64,000 bases of DNA, from contig NZ_JAUOEM010000003.1 of NCBI RefSeq assembly GCF_030540875.1, positions 186,001 through 250,000 of the forward strand, read 5' to 3'. The position numbers were made by a program, and so were the translations under genes. The number at the start of each line of letters is the position of its first letter. Within the stretch, counting starts at the first letter, position 1. Below, piece after piece: positions 47,876 to 57,568 of the stretch. The notes beneath the pieces were generated by a model. That model saw only the letters and a program-made list of their open reading frames with translations, made no database searches and had not been told where the DNA came from. Source of the DNA: Flavivirga amylovorans (GTDB taxonomy: Bacteria > Bacteroidota > Bacteroidia > Flavobacteriales > Flavobacteriaceae).

Positions 47876-48703
47876 TCAATGAAATAAATTATAGAGAAAA
47901 GCTCCAAGTTTGGAACGTTCTATCTCACCATTTTTAATTTTTAACCTATGTTCCTTTGCTTGCTTTTTATAAAATTTAAAGTAGTTATTCCTTCTTAATT
48001 CATTTAACCTTCTTTTTTCTAACTTTTCAGGAAAACAAGTATAATTTGGGTTTCCAACGGCTCTACCAATCACAATGGTCACAAGTTCACCCATAATACT
48101 TTCCTCTAACTCTAATAAAAGAATATCGGTCGTTTTTTTATTAATTTTAATTTCTTTCGATTCATATCCCAGATAACTTACCAGTAATATGTCGTTCATT
48201 TTGGCGTTGATAGAAAAATTACCATCAAAATCGCTGGTCGTGCCCCTAGATGTTCCTTTAATCAAAATAGTTGCTCCAGATAGTGGCGTTTTACTTTTAT
48301 CCGTTATAGTGCCTGTAATTTGATTGTCTTTAGAGTTTTCATATTTATGAATATTGTTTTTTTGTAGAGAATCTAATTGCACGACTTTAGGTTGTCCCTG
48401 TGAATATGTATATTGACTGGATAGTCCCAGTACAGCAAATAGACCAGATGCTAGAAAAGATAATCGATTATTAGTATCTTTTCTACTAAATACCAAGTCT
48501 CTTTTTAATTGATTAGATTTAAAACGACCACAAACATTGTAGTTTTCTGTAAATGTTTTAACAATATACTCATCGGTTTGTGCCGTGAAATCAAAAACAG
48601 TTTTTTGACAGACTTTACAATGTTTTCCTTTTTCTTCGAGCGTCATTTTATTCCAATCTTCATGACATGGTTTCGGGATATCAATATTTATTACTTTTCT
48701 CAT
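47876..48703 (-). CDS. Cys-motif N-terminal domain plus carboxypeptidase-regulatory-like domain protein
   Basis: A 275-residue protein. The N-terminal segment (about 1-60) has CHEDWNKMTLEEKGKHCKVCQKTVFDF, a short Cys-containing motif of the type seen in a flavobacterial family. A hydrophobic helix (about 82-100) is followed by a carboxypeptidase-regulatory-like domain (about 128-200; GTITDKSKTPLSGATILIKG and GTTSDFDGNF), then a basic tail. The N-terminus would be cytoplasmic and the beta domain periplasmic. Function unknown. It converges with the TonB receptor gene with a gap of 13 bases. Upstream it has a tandem direct repeat (48743-48783). Confidence 0.75.
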   Translation of the reverse strand: MRKVINIDIPKPCHEDWNKMTLEEKGKHCKVCQKTVFDFTAQTDEYIVKTFTENYNVCGRFKSNQLKRDLVFSRKDTNNRLSFLASGLFAVLGLSSQYTYSQGQPKVVQLDSLQKNNIHKYENSKDNQITGTITDKSKTPLSGATILIKGTSRGTTSDFDGNFSINAKMNDILLVSYLGYESKEIKINKKTTDILLLELEESIMGELVTIVIGRAVGNPNYTCFPEKLEKRRLNELRRNNYFKFYKKQAKEHRLKIKNGEIERSKLGAFLYNLFH

Positions 48704-48742
48704 GGCTCAAATATCCATAAGAAGCACATAAAATAAAACCCA

Positions 48743-48783
48743 GAATGAGTAAACACCTCTTTTGAGTGAGTAAGCAACCTTTT
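48743..48783 (-). repeat. Tandem imperfect 20-21-bp direct repeat upstream of the Cys-motif gene
   Basis: GAATGAGTAAACACCTCTTTT (48743-48763) is followed at once by GAGTGAGTAAGCAACCTTTT (48764-48783). It lies 40 bases upstream of the 48703 start and just past the cydB stop. It could be a paired regulator site; the second unit also forms part of a small CCTTTT/AAAAGG hairpin (48778-48792). Confidence 0.45.
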
Positions 48784-48802
48784 AAGAAAAGGAGTTGATC
48801 GT

Positions 48803-49822
48803 TTATTTTTCCAAAACCTTTATCATTTTAAAAGACTTAAAAAGGTGAAATAAACCAGGTAGAATTATGAGGCCCCCAATAATTAAAGACATGCCTAATA
48901 CGTTAATAGCTTCATCTACTGCAGCAGTCTCTAGAATACTAATTTGGCTGTTAGAAGTGATAATTAGATTAGGGAAATGGGTTACTATGGCCGCTATCAA
49001 GATTAAAACGACTTGTAAACCAGCTAAAGAGCGGCTTATAATTTTTCGAGCCTGTTTAATACTTTTTAATAACGGGAAAATTAAAACAGCAGAAAGTAAT
49101 ACTAAACTAATAGTATATGGGTTTTTAAGAAACTCTGTAACAAAAACAATATTATAGATAAGACCATAACTTAAAACTATAAAACCTAATAGAATAACAG
49201 CTATAGTAGCATTTCTAGACTTTTTTACATAAATAGGTCTATCAGTCCCTTCAGCTTCTCCAATTAATAATATAGACGTTAAAAAAGTACATAAAGAAGC
49301 AAAAAACAATCCGATTAAAATTGAAAAACCATTAAACCAGGGCTTTATAAATAGCTCGTAAAATGTAAAACCTTCATAATCCTGAGTAATGATTAATTCA
49401 CCAGATAACATACTTCCAGCTGTCATTCCTAGAAAAATAGGCGTTAAAAAGCTCGATATTCTAAACATCCAATCATATAAAATTTGAGATTTATCTTTAT
49501 AGGCATCATAATGTCTAAAAACAAATGCAACACCACGCATGGTTATACCTAATAAAACTAAAGTTAAAGGAATGTGTAAATACACGGTAAGCACATTATA
49601 AAATTCTGGAAATCCAACCCATAGAATAACAACTAAAATGATAATCCATATATGGTTAGCCTCCCAAACAGGCCCCATAACACGATATACAGTCTTTTTT
49701 GTGATTTGTTGGCTCTTTTTTGTAGAAAATAATTCTACTATACCTGCACCAAAATCTGCTCCAGCCAATATAACGTACAGTAGTAACGAAATCATTAAAA
49801 ATAATAAAACAACATATAACAT
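48803..49822 (-). CDS. cydB: Cytochrome bd ubiquinol oxidase subunit II
   Basis: A 339-residue integral membrane protein with eight or so hydrophobic helices. It has the subunit II opening YVILAGADFGAGIVELF and the segment VMGPVWEANHIWIIILVVILWVGFPE. It pairs with CydA to form the high-affinity quinol oxidase that reduces oxygen to water, used at low oxygen. It directly follows cydA on the same strand with no gap, so the two are co-transcribed and translationally coupled. No cydX, cydC or cydD lies next to it. Confidence 0.95.
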   Translation of the reverse strand: MLYVVLLFLMISLLLYVILAGADFGAGIVELFSTKKSQQITKKTVYRVMGPVWEANHIWIIILVVILWVGFPEFYNVLTVYLHIPLTLVLLGITMRGVAFVFRHYDAYKDKSQILYDWMFRISSFLTPIFLGMTAGSMLSGELIITQDYEGFTFYELFIKPWFNGFSILIGLFFASLCTFLTSILLIGEAEGTDRPIYVKKSRNATIAVILLGFIVLSYGLIYNIVFVTEFLKNPYTISLVLLSAVLIFPLLKSIKQARKIISRSLAGLQVVLILIAAIVTHFPNLIITSNSQISILETAAVDEAINVLGMSLIIGGLIILPGLFHLFKSFKMIKVLEK

Positions 49823-51127
49823 TTAAGCAAGTTTTGAATTATTAAGTGATTTTATTTGTCGTATCATAAGCCAAGTGACGGCTACAGTTAATATGCTATA
49901 GAGTGTTACATACATATAAAAACTGTAAATCATACCAGGCATTGGAGTTACCGCATCTTTAGTTTTCATAATATTATGAATAATCCAAGGCTGCCTACCT
50001 ACTTCGGTTACTATCCAGCCAGCTTCCAATGCAATAAAGCCCATGGGAGCAAGTAACGTGAATAATAACCAAAACTTAGTATTGTCCCACCAAGTTTTCT
50101 TTTTCAAACTAATAAAAAATAGCAGACCTATTACTAATAGTAACGTTCCAATGCCTACCATGGTTTGAAAAGCATAATGAACTATGGCAACATTAGGACG
50201 TACATCTTCAGGGAAATCATTTAGTCCTTTTACTTCAGCATCAAAATCACCAAAAGCCAGAAAAGACAAAGCCTTTGGTATTTCTATTTTATAAGACACT
50301 TCTTGTTTTTCAGCATCTACAATACCTCCAATATAAAGAGGGACTCCTTTTTTTGTTTCATAATGAGCTTCCATAGCTGCTAATTTAACAGGTTGTCTTT
50401 CTGCAATATCTTTTGCAGAAAGATCTCCGCTTATAGGTTGCAAAATAGCAGCAATAGCACCAAATGTAATGGCTATTTTAAATGCTTTTTTATGAAGGTC
50501 TGTTTGTCTTTTTTTATAAACTTGATAAGCGTGCACACCAGCTACAGCAAATCCTGTAGCAGTAAAAGCAGCTAAAACCATGTGTAAAGCTTGTGTAAAC
50601 CATGCAGGATTCAATAAGGCCTTTATAGGATCAATATTTAAAAATTCACCATTGATATAGTCAAAACCAGAAGGCGCATTCATCCATCCGTTAGCAGAAA
50701 CCACTAAAATACCAGAAGAGACACCAGCAATACCAACAATAACTCCAGTAAACCAATGGAATTTTTCGGGAATCTTTCCCCATCCATATAAATAAAACCC
50801 TAGGGCTATTGCTTCTACGAAGAAAGCAGCACCTTCTAAAGAAAAAGGCATCCCAATTATAGGGCCAGCATGTTTCATGAATTCAGGCCACAGTAGTCCT
50901 AATTCGAAAGATAATGCAGTGCCCGAAACAGCACCAATAACAAAAAATATGGCAACACCTTTTTGCCAGGACTTAGTGAGCTTTAAATAAATAGGATTTT
51001 TGGTGTTCAACCATTTTTTATGAGCAACAATCATAAAAAAAGGCATTACCATACCTATACAAGCGAATATAATGTGAAAGATAAGCGTAAATGCCATTTG
51101 CAATCTGGCAGCATCTAAATTATCCAT
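49823..51127 (-). CDS. cydA: Cytochrome bd ubiquinol oxidase subunit I
   Basis: A 434-residue membrane protein carrying the haems. The start at 51127 gives MDNLDAARLQMAFTLIFHII, which lines up with the family N-terminus and its haem-ligand His. A longer reading to 51196 would add 23 residues and swallow the promoter at 51152-51159. The motif GRQPW near the C-terminus (EVGRQPWII) is characteristic, as is EGAAFFVEAIALGFYLYGWG. The quinol-binding loop is of the short type usual in Bacteroidota. It forms an operon with cydB. Confidence 0.95.
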   Translation of the reverse strand: MDNLDAARLQMAFTLIFHIIFACIGMVMPFFMIVAHKKWLNTKNPIYLKLTKSWQKGVAIFFVIGAVSGTALSFELGLLWPEFMKHAGPIIGMPFSLEGAAFFVEAIALGFYLYGWGKIPEKFHWFTGVIVGIAGVSSGILVVSANGWMNAPSGFDYINGEFLNIDPIKALLNPAWFTQALHMVLAAFTATGFAVAGVHAYQVYKKRQTDLHKKAFKIAITFGAIAAILQPISGDLSAKDIAERQPVKLAAMEAHYETKKGVPLYIGGIVDAEKQEVSYKIEIPKALSFLAFGDFDAEVKGLNDFPEDVRPNVAIVHYAFQTMVGIGTLLLVIGLLFFISLKKKTWWDNTKFWLLFTLLAPMGFIALEAGWIVTEVGRQPWIIHNIMKTKDAVTPMPGMIYSFYMYVTLYSILTVAVTWLMIRQIKSLNNSKLA

Positions 51128-51151
51128 AAGAAAGGATTTAAAATAGTATTG

Positions 51152-51159
51152 CAAAGGTA
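51152..51159 (-). promoter_or_regulatory. Promoter -7 element of cydAB
   Basis: The minus strand reads TACCTTTG, an exact TAnnTTTG match, 24 bases upstream of the chosen cydA ATG. It fits a short leader and argues against the longer N-terminus. No clear TTG -33 element was seen. Confidence 0.5.
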
Positions 51160-51460
51160 CTTTATATAGGCTAATTTTAAGCGAAAATGGATCCATAATA
51201 TTCCAATATTTTTAGATCCATTCAAGGGATAGTTTTTAACATAAAATATCGTAATATATTTTAATATTTATAACAGTCTAACAACAGTTTTTATGTTAAA
51301 CTTTGTATAAATCCATTTTATAAGCCACCCTTTCTAAGTATTATTTGTTGATACAATTAAATATTAAGGAATAGTTAAAAATCAATTTTAACATTTTATT
51401 AATAGGGGAAAACAAGTTTAAGACCGTCCTTAAGAGTATATAATCAAAAAACAATTACTA

Positions 51461-54295
51461 ATGATTAAACAACAAGTTAAAGTAATTACATTTTTACTTT
51501 TTACAGCAGGTATAACAGTTCATTTATTTGCACAGCAAAACGCAGTTAAAAATTTAGAATTAAATAGTCTATTACCTGTAGATCAAAGTATAAAAAAAGG
51601 CGTCCTTCCTAATGGGTTAACCTATTACCTTAAAAGTACAGACGTTACTAAAAATGTGGCCAGTTATTATATCATCCAAAATGTAGGATCTGTTCTGGAA
51701 AATGATGACCAACAAGGTTTAGCTCATTTTTTGGAGCACATGGCATTTAATGGGACTAAAAATTTTGAAGGAAAAGGCATTTTAAATACCATGCAAAAGC
51801 ATGGGTTGGTTTTTGGAAAAGATATCAATGCTTATACGTCTTTTGATGAAACAGTATATAACATAAATAATATTCCAACGACACCAGAACTCATAGATAC
51901 AGGTTTATTGGTGTTACACGATTGGTCGAATTATTTATTACTCACAGATGAAGAGATTGATGCAGAAAGAGGTGTTATTAAAGAAGAATGGCGTACTCGC
52001 CAAAGCGGAAATATGCGAATTCTTCAGAAAAACATAGGAACTATGTTCAATCACTCAAAGTATGCAAAACGCTTACCAATTGGGTTGATGGATATCGTTG
52101 ATAATTTTGAATACAAAGCATTACGCGATTTTTATCATGATTGGTATAGAACCGATTTACAAGCTATTGCCATTGTTGGTGATATAGATGTTAATCAGGT
52201 GGAAGAAAAAATTAAGGCATTATTCTCGAAAATTCCAGCAGTTAAGAAAGCTAAAGAACGCTTTGTGGTTAATATACCAGAAAATGACGCCATGTTATAT
52301 TCTATGGCTATGGATGAAGAAGTCACCACGTCTAATATAAGTTTTGGAATAAGACACCCAAAACCATTAAAAGAAGAAACAGTAGCTAACCTAAAAGAGT
52401 CCCTTTTAAATAACATGATAACAACTATGTTATCTGCAAGGATTACTGAACTTTCCAGAAAACCTGAAGCCACTTTTTTAGGCGCACGTATAGATTACGG
52501 AGGGCATTCTAGATCAACAAAAGCCTTTAATATTTCTGTATATCCAAAACCAAATCAGCAACACGCGGCATTTAAATCTGTTTTAACAGAAGTTAATAGA
52601 GCGGTGAAATTTGGTTTTGCTAAAGCAGAAATAGAACGAACTATTACAGATTTCACAAGCTATTACGAAAACCAGATTAGTCAAAAGGAAGATATGTCAC
52701 ATGGACGTATTGTTAAATTAATACAAGATGATTATTTAGATAATGTAGCTATTACAGATGTTGAAAAGGAATTTGAAATTGCTAAAACAATATTTAGCAC
52801 ATTAAAATCTGATGACATTCATTCAGCGCTTAAAAAATTATACACAGATAAAAACAGATATTTAACCCTAACAGGAGTAAACGGTAATAATAATTTAACG
52901 AAAGAAGATGCATTAAATATCATTAATGACGTAGAAAATGATGCCTCCATAGGAGCTTATACAGACGAATTTGGAGGAAAAACATTAATCTCTGGTTTAA
53001 CAATAAACAAAGGAACGATTAATTCTGAAGAAGTTAATAAAACGTTAGGCTCTACAACATTTACTTTAAGTAATGGTATAAAGGTACATTATAAATATGC
53101 TAATAAAAATGCAAATGATGTAAAGCTAAGAGCTATAAGTAAAGGTGGTACATCTTTATTAAACGATACCGATTTACCTTCTGCAGATTTATTGGATAAT
53201 GTTATACAATATTCTGGGTTAGGAGATTATTCTGCTACAGACTTACCAAAAGTATTAGCAGGTAAAACAGCCAGTGCTTCTATTAATATTTCTGGGTTAT
53301 CAGAAAGTATTTCAGGGGCATCTGTAACAAAAGATACAGAAACGATGTTACAGATGGTATATCTTCGTTTCGTAAAACCTCGTTTTGATGAGAATGGATA
53401 TAATGTCATTATGCAAAATGTGGAAAATTATAAAATAAGAAGAAAGGAGAATATTGCAGAAAAAATGAAGGATAGTATGACGGTTACTTTATATGGAGCT
53501 AATAATTCTAAGAGGCGTATATTCAATGATGATTTCATTAAAGACATTTCTTTTGATAAAATAAAGACGATCTATAATGATAGATTTGGTAATGCCGCAG
53601 ATTTTGAATTTTTTATTGTAGGAGACATAGATAAAGACGCTTTAAAACCTCTATTAGAAAAATACATAGCTAGTATACCTACTAATGACACAAAAGAAAA
53701 TTGGAAAGATAATTCTACGCCTTGGTTAAGTGGAAAAATAGATAAAGATATTTATCTAAAAATGGAAGACCCAAAAAGTTCTGTAAGGATTTCATATAAA
53801 AATGACTATGATTATAGTTTGAAAAATGCTTTAATAGCTCGTGCATTGGGTGATATGTTGGATTTAAGATATACTGAAACTTTAAGAGAAGAAGAAGGAG
53901 GAACTTATGGAGCTAGAACAAATGCTAGTTTGTCTAAACGACCTTTACAAAAGGCATCCGTCTCTGTTAATTTTGATTGTAATCCAGAAAAGGTAGAAAC
54001 ATTAATAGCGATTGTTCATGAAGAAATAAACAAAATGGCAGAAGGACATATTCTTCAACTAGATTTAGATAAAACATTAACAAACTATTTAAAAGAGAGA
54101 AAGCAGCAGAAAGATTATAATAGCTATGATATGAGGTTGTTAACACAGTTTTATCGTGAAGGATACAATATGAATGATTCAAAGAATTTTGAAGATATTG
54201 TTAATAATATTACAACAAAAGATATTCAAAAATTTGCCAAAACACTTTTAAAAGACGCAAAGTCTTATGAAATTGTATTCAAGCCTAAAGTTTAA
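51461..54295 (+). CDS. Exported M16-family zinc metallopeptidase
   Basis: A 944-residue peptidase with a signal peptide (about 1-25, ending HLFAQ). The N-terminal half holds the inverted zinc motif HFLEH (H89, E92, H93) and the third ligand E169 in ERGVIKEEW. The second half repeats the fold without the motif, as in pitrilysin/PqqL-type enzymes. It should cleave peptides in the periplasm or at the outer membrane. It precedes dsbD and tlpA but is separated from them by a strong terminator (54403-54433), so it is probably its own transcription unit. In other Bacteroidota, M16 genes are often found with SusCD-TlpA loci. Confidence 0.92.
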   Translation: MIKQQVKVITFLLFTAGITVHLFAQQNAVKNLELNSLLPVDQSIKKGVLPNGLTYYLKSTDVTKNVASYYIIQNVGSVLENDDQQGLAHFLEHMAFNGTKNFEGKGILNTMQKHGLVFGKDINAYTSFDETVYNINNIPTTPELIDTGLLVLHDWSNYLLLTDEEIDAERGVIKEEWRTRQSGNMRILQKNIGTMFNHSKYAKRLPIGLMDIVDNFEYKALRDFYHDWYRTDLQAIAIVGDIDVNQVEEKIKALFSKIPAVKKAKERFVVNIPENDAMLYSMAMDEEVTTSNISFGIRHPKPLKEETVANLKESLLNNMITTMLSARITELSRKPEATFLGARIDYGGHSRSTKAFNISVYPKPNQQHAAFKSVLTEVNRAVKFGFAKAEIERTITDFTSYYENQISQKEDMSHGRIVKLIQDDYLDNVAITDVEKEFEIAKTIFSTLKSDDIHSALKKLYTDKNRYLTLTGVNGNNNLTKEDALNIINDVENDASIGAYTDEFGGKTLISGLTINKGTINSEEVNKTLGSTTFTLSNGIKVHYKYANKNANDVKLRAISKGGTSLLNDTDLPSADLLDNVIQYSGLGDYSATDLPKVLAGKTASASINISGLSESISGASVTKDTETMLQMVYLRFVKPRFDENGYNVIMQNVENYKIRRKENIAEKMKDSMTVTLYGANNSKRRIFNDDFIKDISFDKIKTIYNDRFGNAADFEFFIVGDIDKDALKPLLEKYIASIPTNDTKENWKDNSTPWLSGKIDKDIYLKMEDPKSSVRISYKNDYDYSLKNALIARALGDMLDLRYTETLREEEGGTYGARTNASLSKRPLQKASVSVNFDCNPEKVETLIAIVHEEINKMAEGHILQLDLDKTLTNYLKERKQQKDYNSYDMRLLTQFYREGYNMNDSKNFEDIVNNITTKDIQKFAKTLLKDAKSYEIVFKPKV

Positions 54296-54402
54296 AGTAA
54301 AAAAATATAAAATTAAAATAGATACATCTTTCTTAATACTTTTGTTTTAGTGTTAATTATATTCGAGTTAGTCCGTATATATAATATATGAAGAAAGATA
54401 AC

Positions 54403-54433
54403 AAAAGGGTTGTTTATACAAATAACCCTTTTT
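54403..54433 (+). terminator. Rho-independent terminator after the M16 peptidase gene
   Basis: AAAAGGGTT (54403-54411) pairs with AACCCTTTT (54424-54432), with a 12-base loop and a short T-run. It ends 25 bases before dsbD. Confidence 0.8.
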
Positions 54434-54457
54434 AATAAAAAAACATAAAGTAATATT

Positions 54458-56515
54458 ATGAGAAAATTTATTTTACTATTAGCCTTATTTTTTTTGACTG
54501 TAAGTCACTCTCAAGTTTTTGATCCCGTTAAATGGTCAACTTCAGTAGAGAAAATATCTGATACCGAATATAAATTAATTTCAAAGGCAAATATAGAATC
54601 TGGCTGGCATTTGTATTCTCAAGATGTTCCAGAAGGAGGGCCTATAGCAACAACATTTACTTTTAATGATGCGGGTGGTGCTTTTAAAGCTATCGGAAAT
54701 ACCATTGAAGAAGAGGGGCATACAGTTAATGACCCTATTTTTGAAATGGAAATTAAGTTTTTTGAGGATAAAGCAGCTTTTGAGCAAAAAATAAAAGTTT
54801 TAGGTGATAAAAAGACAGTGAATGCTACTGTAGAGTTTATGGTATGTGATGATACCAGATGCTTACCTCCCAAAGAGGTTGATTTGGTATTTAATTTACC
54901 CGCTATAACGAAGCCAGAACCAAAGGACGTTAAAGAAAAAACTGTAGTAAACGAAACCCCTTCAATTACAGAAGCAAATGAAGATACGCATGCTCCAAAA
55001 CCTAAATTAAAAGAAGAGAAAGAAGAAACAGTTACCGAAAAAACGGAAAAAGCATCTTCAAAATCAGGATCAAAGAAAGGGCTCTGGACTATATTCTTTA
55101 TTGCATTTTTATCTGGATTTGCAGCACTGCTAACACCATGTGTGTTTCCTATGATTCCAATGACGGTAAGTTTCTTTACTAAACAAAGTAAAAATAAAGC
55201 CGCAGGTATTAGAAATGCTATTATTTATGGTATTTCAATCATGGTTATTTATGTATTACTAGGCGTTATAGTTAGTCTAATTTTTGGGCCAGACGCTTTA
55301 AATGCGTTATCTACCAATGTTTGGTTTAATATTGCTTTTTTCTTACTACTAATAATATTTGCAGTATCCTTTTTGGGAGCATTTGAGATTATGCTTCCAA
55401 ACTCTTGGGCAAACAAAGTAGATAGTCAGGCAGATAGAGGAGGCTTAGTTGGTATCTTCTTCATGGCTTTAGCCCTAGCTATAGTCTCTTTTTCTTGTAC
55501 AGGGCCTATAGTAGGAACCTTACTGGTAGAAGCAGCGGCTGGAGGTAGTCAAATAGGTCCAATTGTTGGTATGTTAGGATTTTCGCTTGCTATTGCCTTA
55601 CCTTTTGCATTGTTTGCAGCTTTCCCAGGTTGGTTAAATTCATTGCCAAAATCTGGAGGTTGGTTAAATACAGTAAAAGTCGTTTTAGGCTTTTTAGAAT
55701 TAGCTTTAGCATTTAAATTCTTATCAAATGCCGATTTAGTATTACAATTGCATTGGTTAGAACGTGAAGTGTTTATAGCCATTTGGATTGCTATATTTGG
55801 AGGTTTGGCTTTATATCTTTTCGGAAAAATACAATTACCACATGACTCTCCATTAACCCACATTTCGGTAGGACGATTATGTCTTGGTTTGTTAACATTA
55901 TCATTTACTATTTATATGATTCCAGGGCTTTGGGGAGCACCTTTAAACTTAATTAGTGCGTTTCCACCACCACAACATTATAGTGAATCTCCGTATGGTG
56001 TTGGCTTTGCTAAAACTAATTCAGGCACAGCTTCAGCAGATAATCATATAGATATTCCAGAAGGTGCTCATTTGATGCCACCTCATAACATTTTAGCTTT
56101 TAATGATTACGATAAAGGGCTTGCCTATGCTAAAAAAGTAGGCAAACCTGTCATGATTGATTTTACGGGACATGCTTGCGTTAATTGTAGAAAAATGGAA
56201 CAAAACGTTTGGGTAAAACCCAAGGTGTTAGACATTCTTAAAAAAGATGTTGTTCTTATTTCTTTGTATGTAGACGACAAACGTAAGTTAGAAGCTTCTG
56301 AAGTTATTGATTCCAAACTACGCCCAGGCAAGAAATTAAAGTATATAGGTCAAAAATGGAGCGAATTACAAACGATTAAGTATAAAACTAATTCCCAACC
56401 ATTTTATGTTCTTATGGATCATAATGAAGGAAACTTAATAGATCCTGTAGCTTATACTCCAGATGTTGACGAATATTATAAATGGTTAGAAAAAGGAATT
56501 TCAAATTTCAAATAA
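54458..56515 (+). CDS. dsbD: DsbD-family thiol:disulfide interchange protein
   Basis: A 685-residue inner membrane electron carrier. Signal peptide about 1-18. The periplasmic alpha domain (about 20-150) has the Cys pair C130/C135 in CDDTRC. An acidic-basic linker covers about 155-205. The CcdA-like membrane domain (about 208-510) has its two key cysteines at C228 (LLTPCVFP) and C347 (SFSCTGP). The C-terminal thioredoxin domain has CVNC (C574, C577). It moves electrons from cytoplasmic thioredoxin to periplasmic acceptors such as the TlpA lipoprotein encoded 9 bases downstream. All six cysteines are present, so it should work. Its 3' end has a relic copy at 16235-16309. Confidence 0.94.
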   Translation: MRKFILLLALFFLTVSHSQVFDPVKWSTSVEKISDTEYKLISKANIESGWHLYSQDVPEGGPIATTFTFNDAGGAFKAIGNTIEEEGHTVNDPIFEMEIKFFEDKAAFEQKIKVLGDKKTVNATVEFMVCDDTRCLPPKEVDLVFNLPAITKPEPKDVKEKTVVNETPSITEANEDTHAPKPKLKEEKEETVTEKTEKASSKSGSKKGLWTIFFIAFLSGFAALLTPCVFPMIPMTVSFFTKQSKNKAAGIRNAIIYGISIMVIYVLLGVIVSLIFGPDALNALSTNVWFNIAFFLLLIIFAVSFLGAFEIMLPNSWANKVDSQADRGGLVGIFFMALALAIVSFSCTGPIVGTLLVEAAAGGSQIGPIVGMLGFSLAIALPFALFAAFPGWLNSLPKSGGWLNTVKVVLGFLELALAFKFLSNADLVLQLHWLEREVFIAIWIAIFGGLALYLFGKIQLPHDSPLTHISVGRLCLGLLTLSFTIYMIPGLWGAPLNLISAFPPPQHYSESPYGVGFAKTNSGTASADNHIDIPEGAHLMPPHNILAFNDYDKGLAYAKKVGKPVMIDFTGHACVNCRKMEQNVWVKPKVLDILKKDVVLISLYVDDKRKLEASEVIDSKLRPGKKLKYIGQKWSELQTIKYKTNSQPFYVLMDHNEGNLIDPVAYTPDVDEYYKWLEKGISNFK

Positions 56516-56523
56516 AATAAACA

Positions 56524-57525
56524 ATGAAAAAACTATTATATATAGTATCTATTGCCCTATTATTAGGAGCTTGTAAACAAGAAGCACCTAAAGATTACGT
56601 GACCCTATCAGGGATAATAAAAAATCCTAATTCAGACTCTTTAATTGTTGCACAACGCAGTATTTTAAAAACGATCAAGGTTAATACTGATGGATCATTT
56701 TCTGATACACTTAAAGTTGAAACTGGATCTTACATTCTTTTTGATGGTAAAGAACGAACATCAGTTTACTTAAAAAATGGCTATGATTTAAATTTAAGCG
56801 TTGACGCAAAAGAGTTTGATGAGACCATTACATACAATGGTATTGGTTCAGAAGCTAATAACTATTTAGCAAAAAAAGCACTTCTTGAGGAGGGTTTAAT
56901 AAACTATGAAGCATTAATGACTTCAGATAAATCAAGCTTTGATAAACAACTTAATGCTGCTAAAAATGAGTTTAAATTACTACTGGATGCTACCAAAGGC
57001 TTAGATTCTGCATTTATTGCTAGTGAAGAAAAAGAGTCTGAAATGATGACAAAGCAGCTGGCATCCATGTTTGATGGAAAACAAGCTATATTAGCCATGA
57101 AAGGTAAAGAATCACCCAAATTTACAGATTATGAAAACTATGCAGGCGGGTTAACATCATTAGATGATTTAAAAGGGAAATATGTATATATAGACATGTG
57201 GGCAACTTGGTGCGGACCTTGCAAAAAGGAAATTCCATTTCTTAAAGAAGTTGAAAAAGCTTACCACGGAAAACCAATTGAATTTGTTAGTATTTCAATT
57301 GATCGACAAAATGCTTACGATACATGGAGAAGTATGGTTAAAGAAAAAGAATTGTCAGGTATTCAGTTATTTGCAAAAGAAGACAAAACATTTGCTGATG
57401 CGTATAAAATTACAGGGATTCCAAGATTTATTTTGATTGATCCCCAAGGAAATGTTATTGATGCTGATGCACCAAGACCTTCTGATGAAGAATTAAAAAG
57501 TTTATTTAATGAACTTAATATCTAA
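56524..57525 (+). CDS. TlpA family thioredoxin lipoprotein
   Basis: A 333-residue lipoprotein with lipobox LGAC (Cys 17), a DUF4369-like domain (about 25-120), a helical spacer (about 120-185) and a thioredoxin domain with W-CGPC-K (C230, C233) and GIPRF. It begins 8 bases after dsbD, which is its likely electron donor. It is the closest relative in the window of the gene at 15215-16216: same length, same CGPC position, and most thioredoxin-domain blocks shared. Substrate proteins are unknown. Confidence 0.92.
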   Translation: MKKLLYIVSIALLLGACKQEAPKDYVTLSGIIKNPNSDSLIVAQRSILKTIKVNTDGSFSDTLKVETGSYILFDGKERTSVYLKNGYDLNLSVDAKEFDETITYNGIGSEANNYLAKKALLEEGLINYEALMTSDKSSFDKQLNAAKNEFKLLLDATKGLDSAFIASEEKESEMMTKQLASMFDGKQAILAMKGKESPKFTDYENYAGGLTSLDDLKGKYVYIDMWATWCGPCKKEIPFLKEVEKAYHGKPIEFVSISIDRQNAYDTWRSMVKEKELSGIQLFAKEDKTFADAYKITGIPRFILIDPQGNVIDADAPRPSDEELKSLFNELNI

Positions 57526-57568
57526 TAAATTTCATAGCTTAAATGATAGTTTTAACTAATTGGAACAA

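Noticed and set aside
47922-47929. A further ATCTCACC, the octamer of the fecR-susC hairpins
   Set aside because: It lies inside coding sequence (Gly-Glu-Ile codons on the minus strand) with no flanking hairpin, so it is chance.
51128-51196. N-terminal extension of CydA
   Set aside because: It contains a TAnnTTTG promoter element and has no counterpart in the family. The ATG at 51127 fits the known N-terminus.
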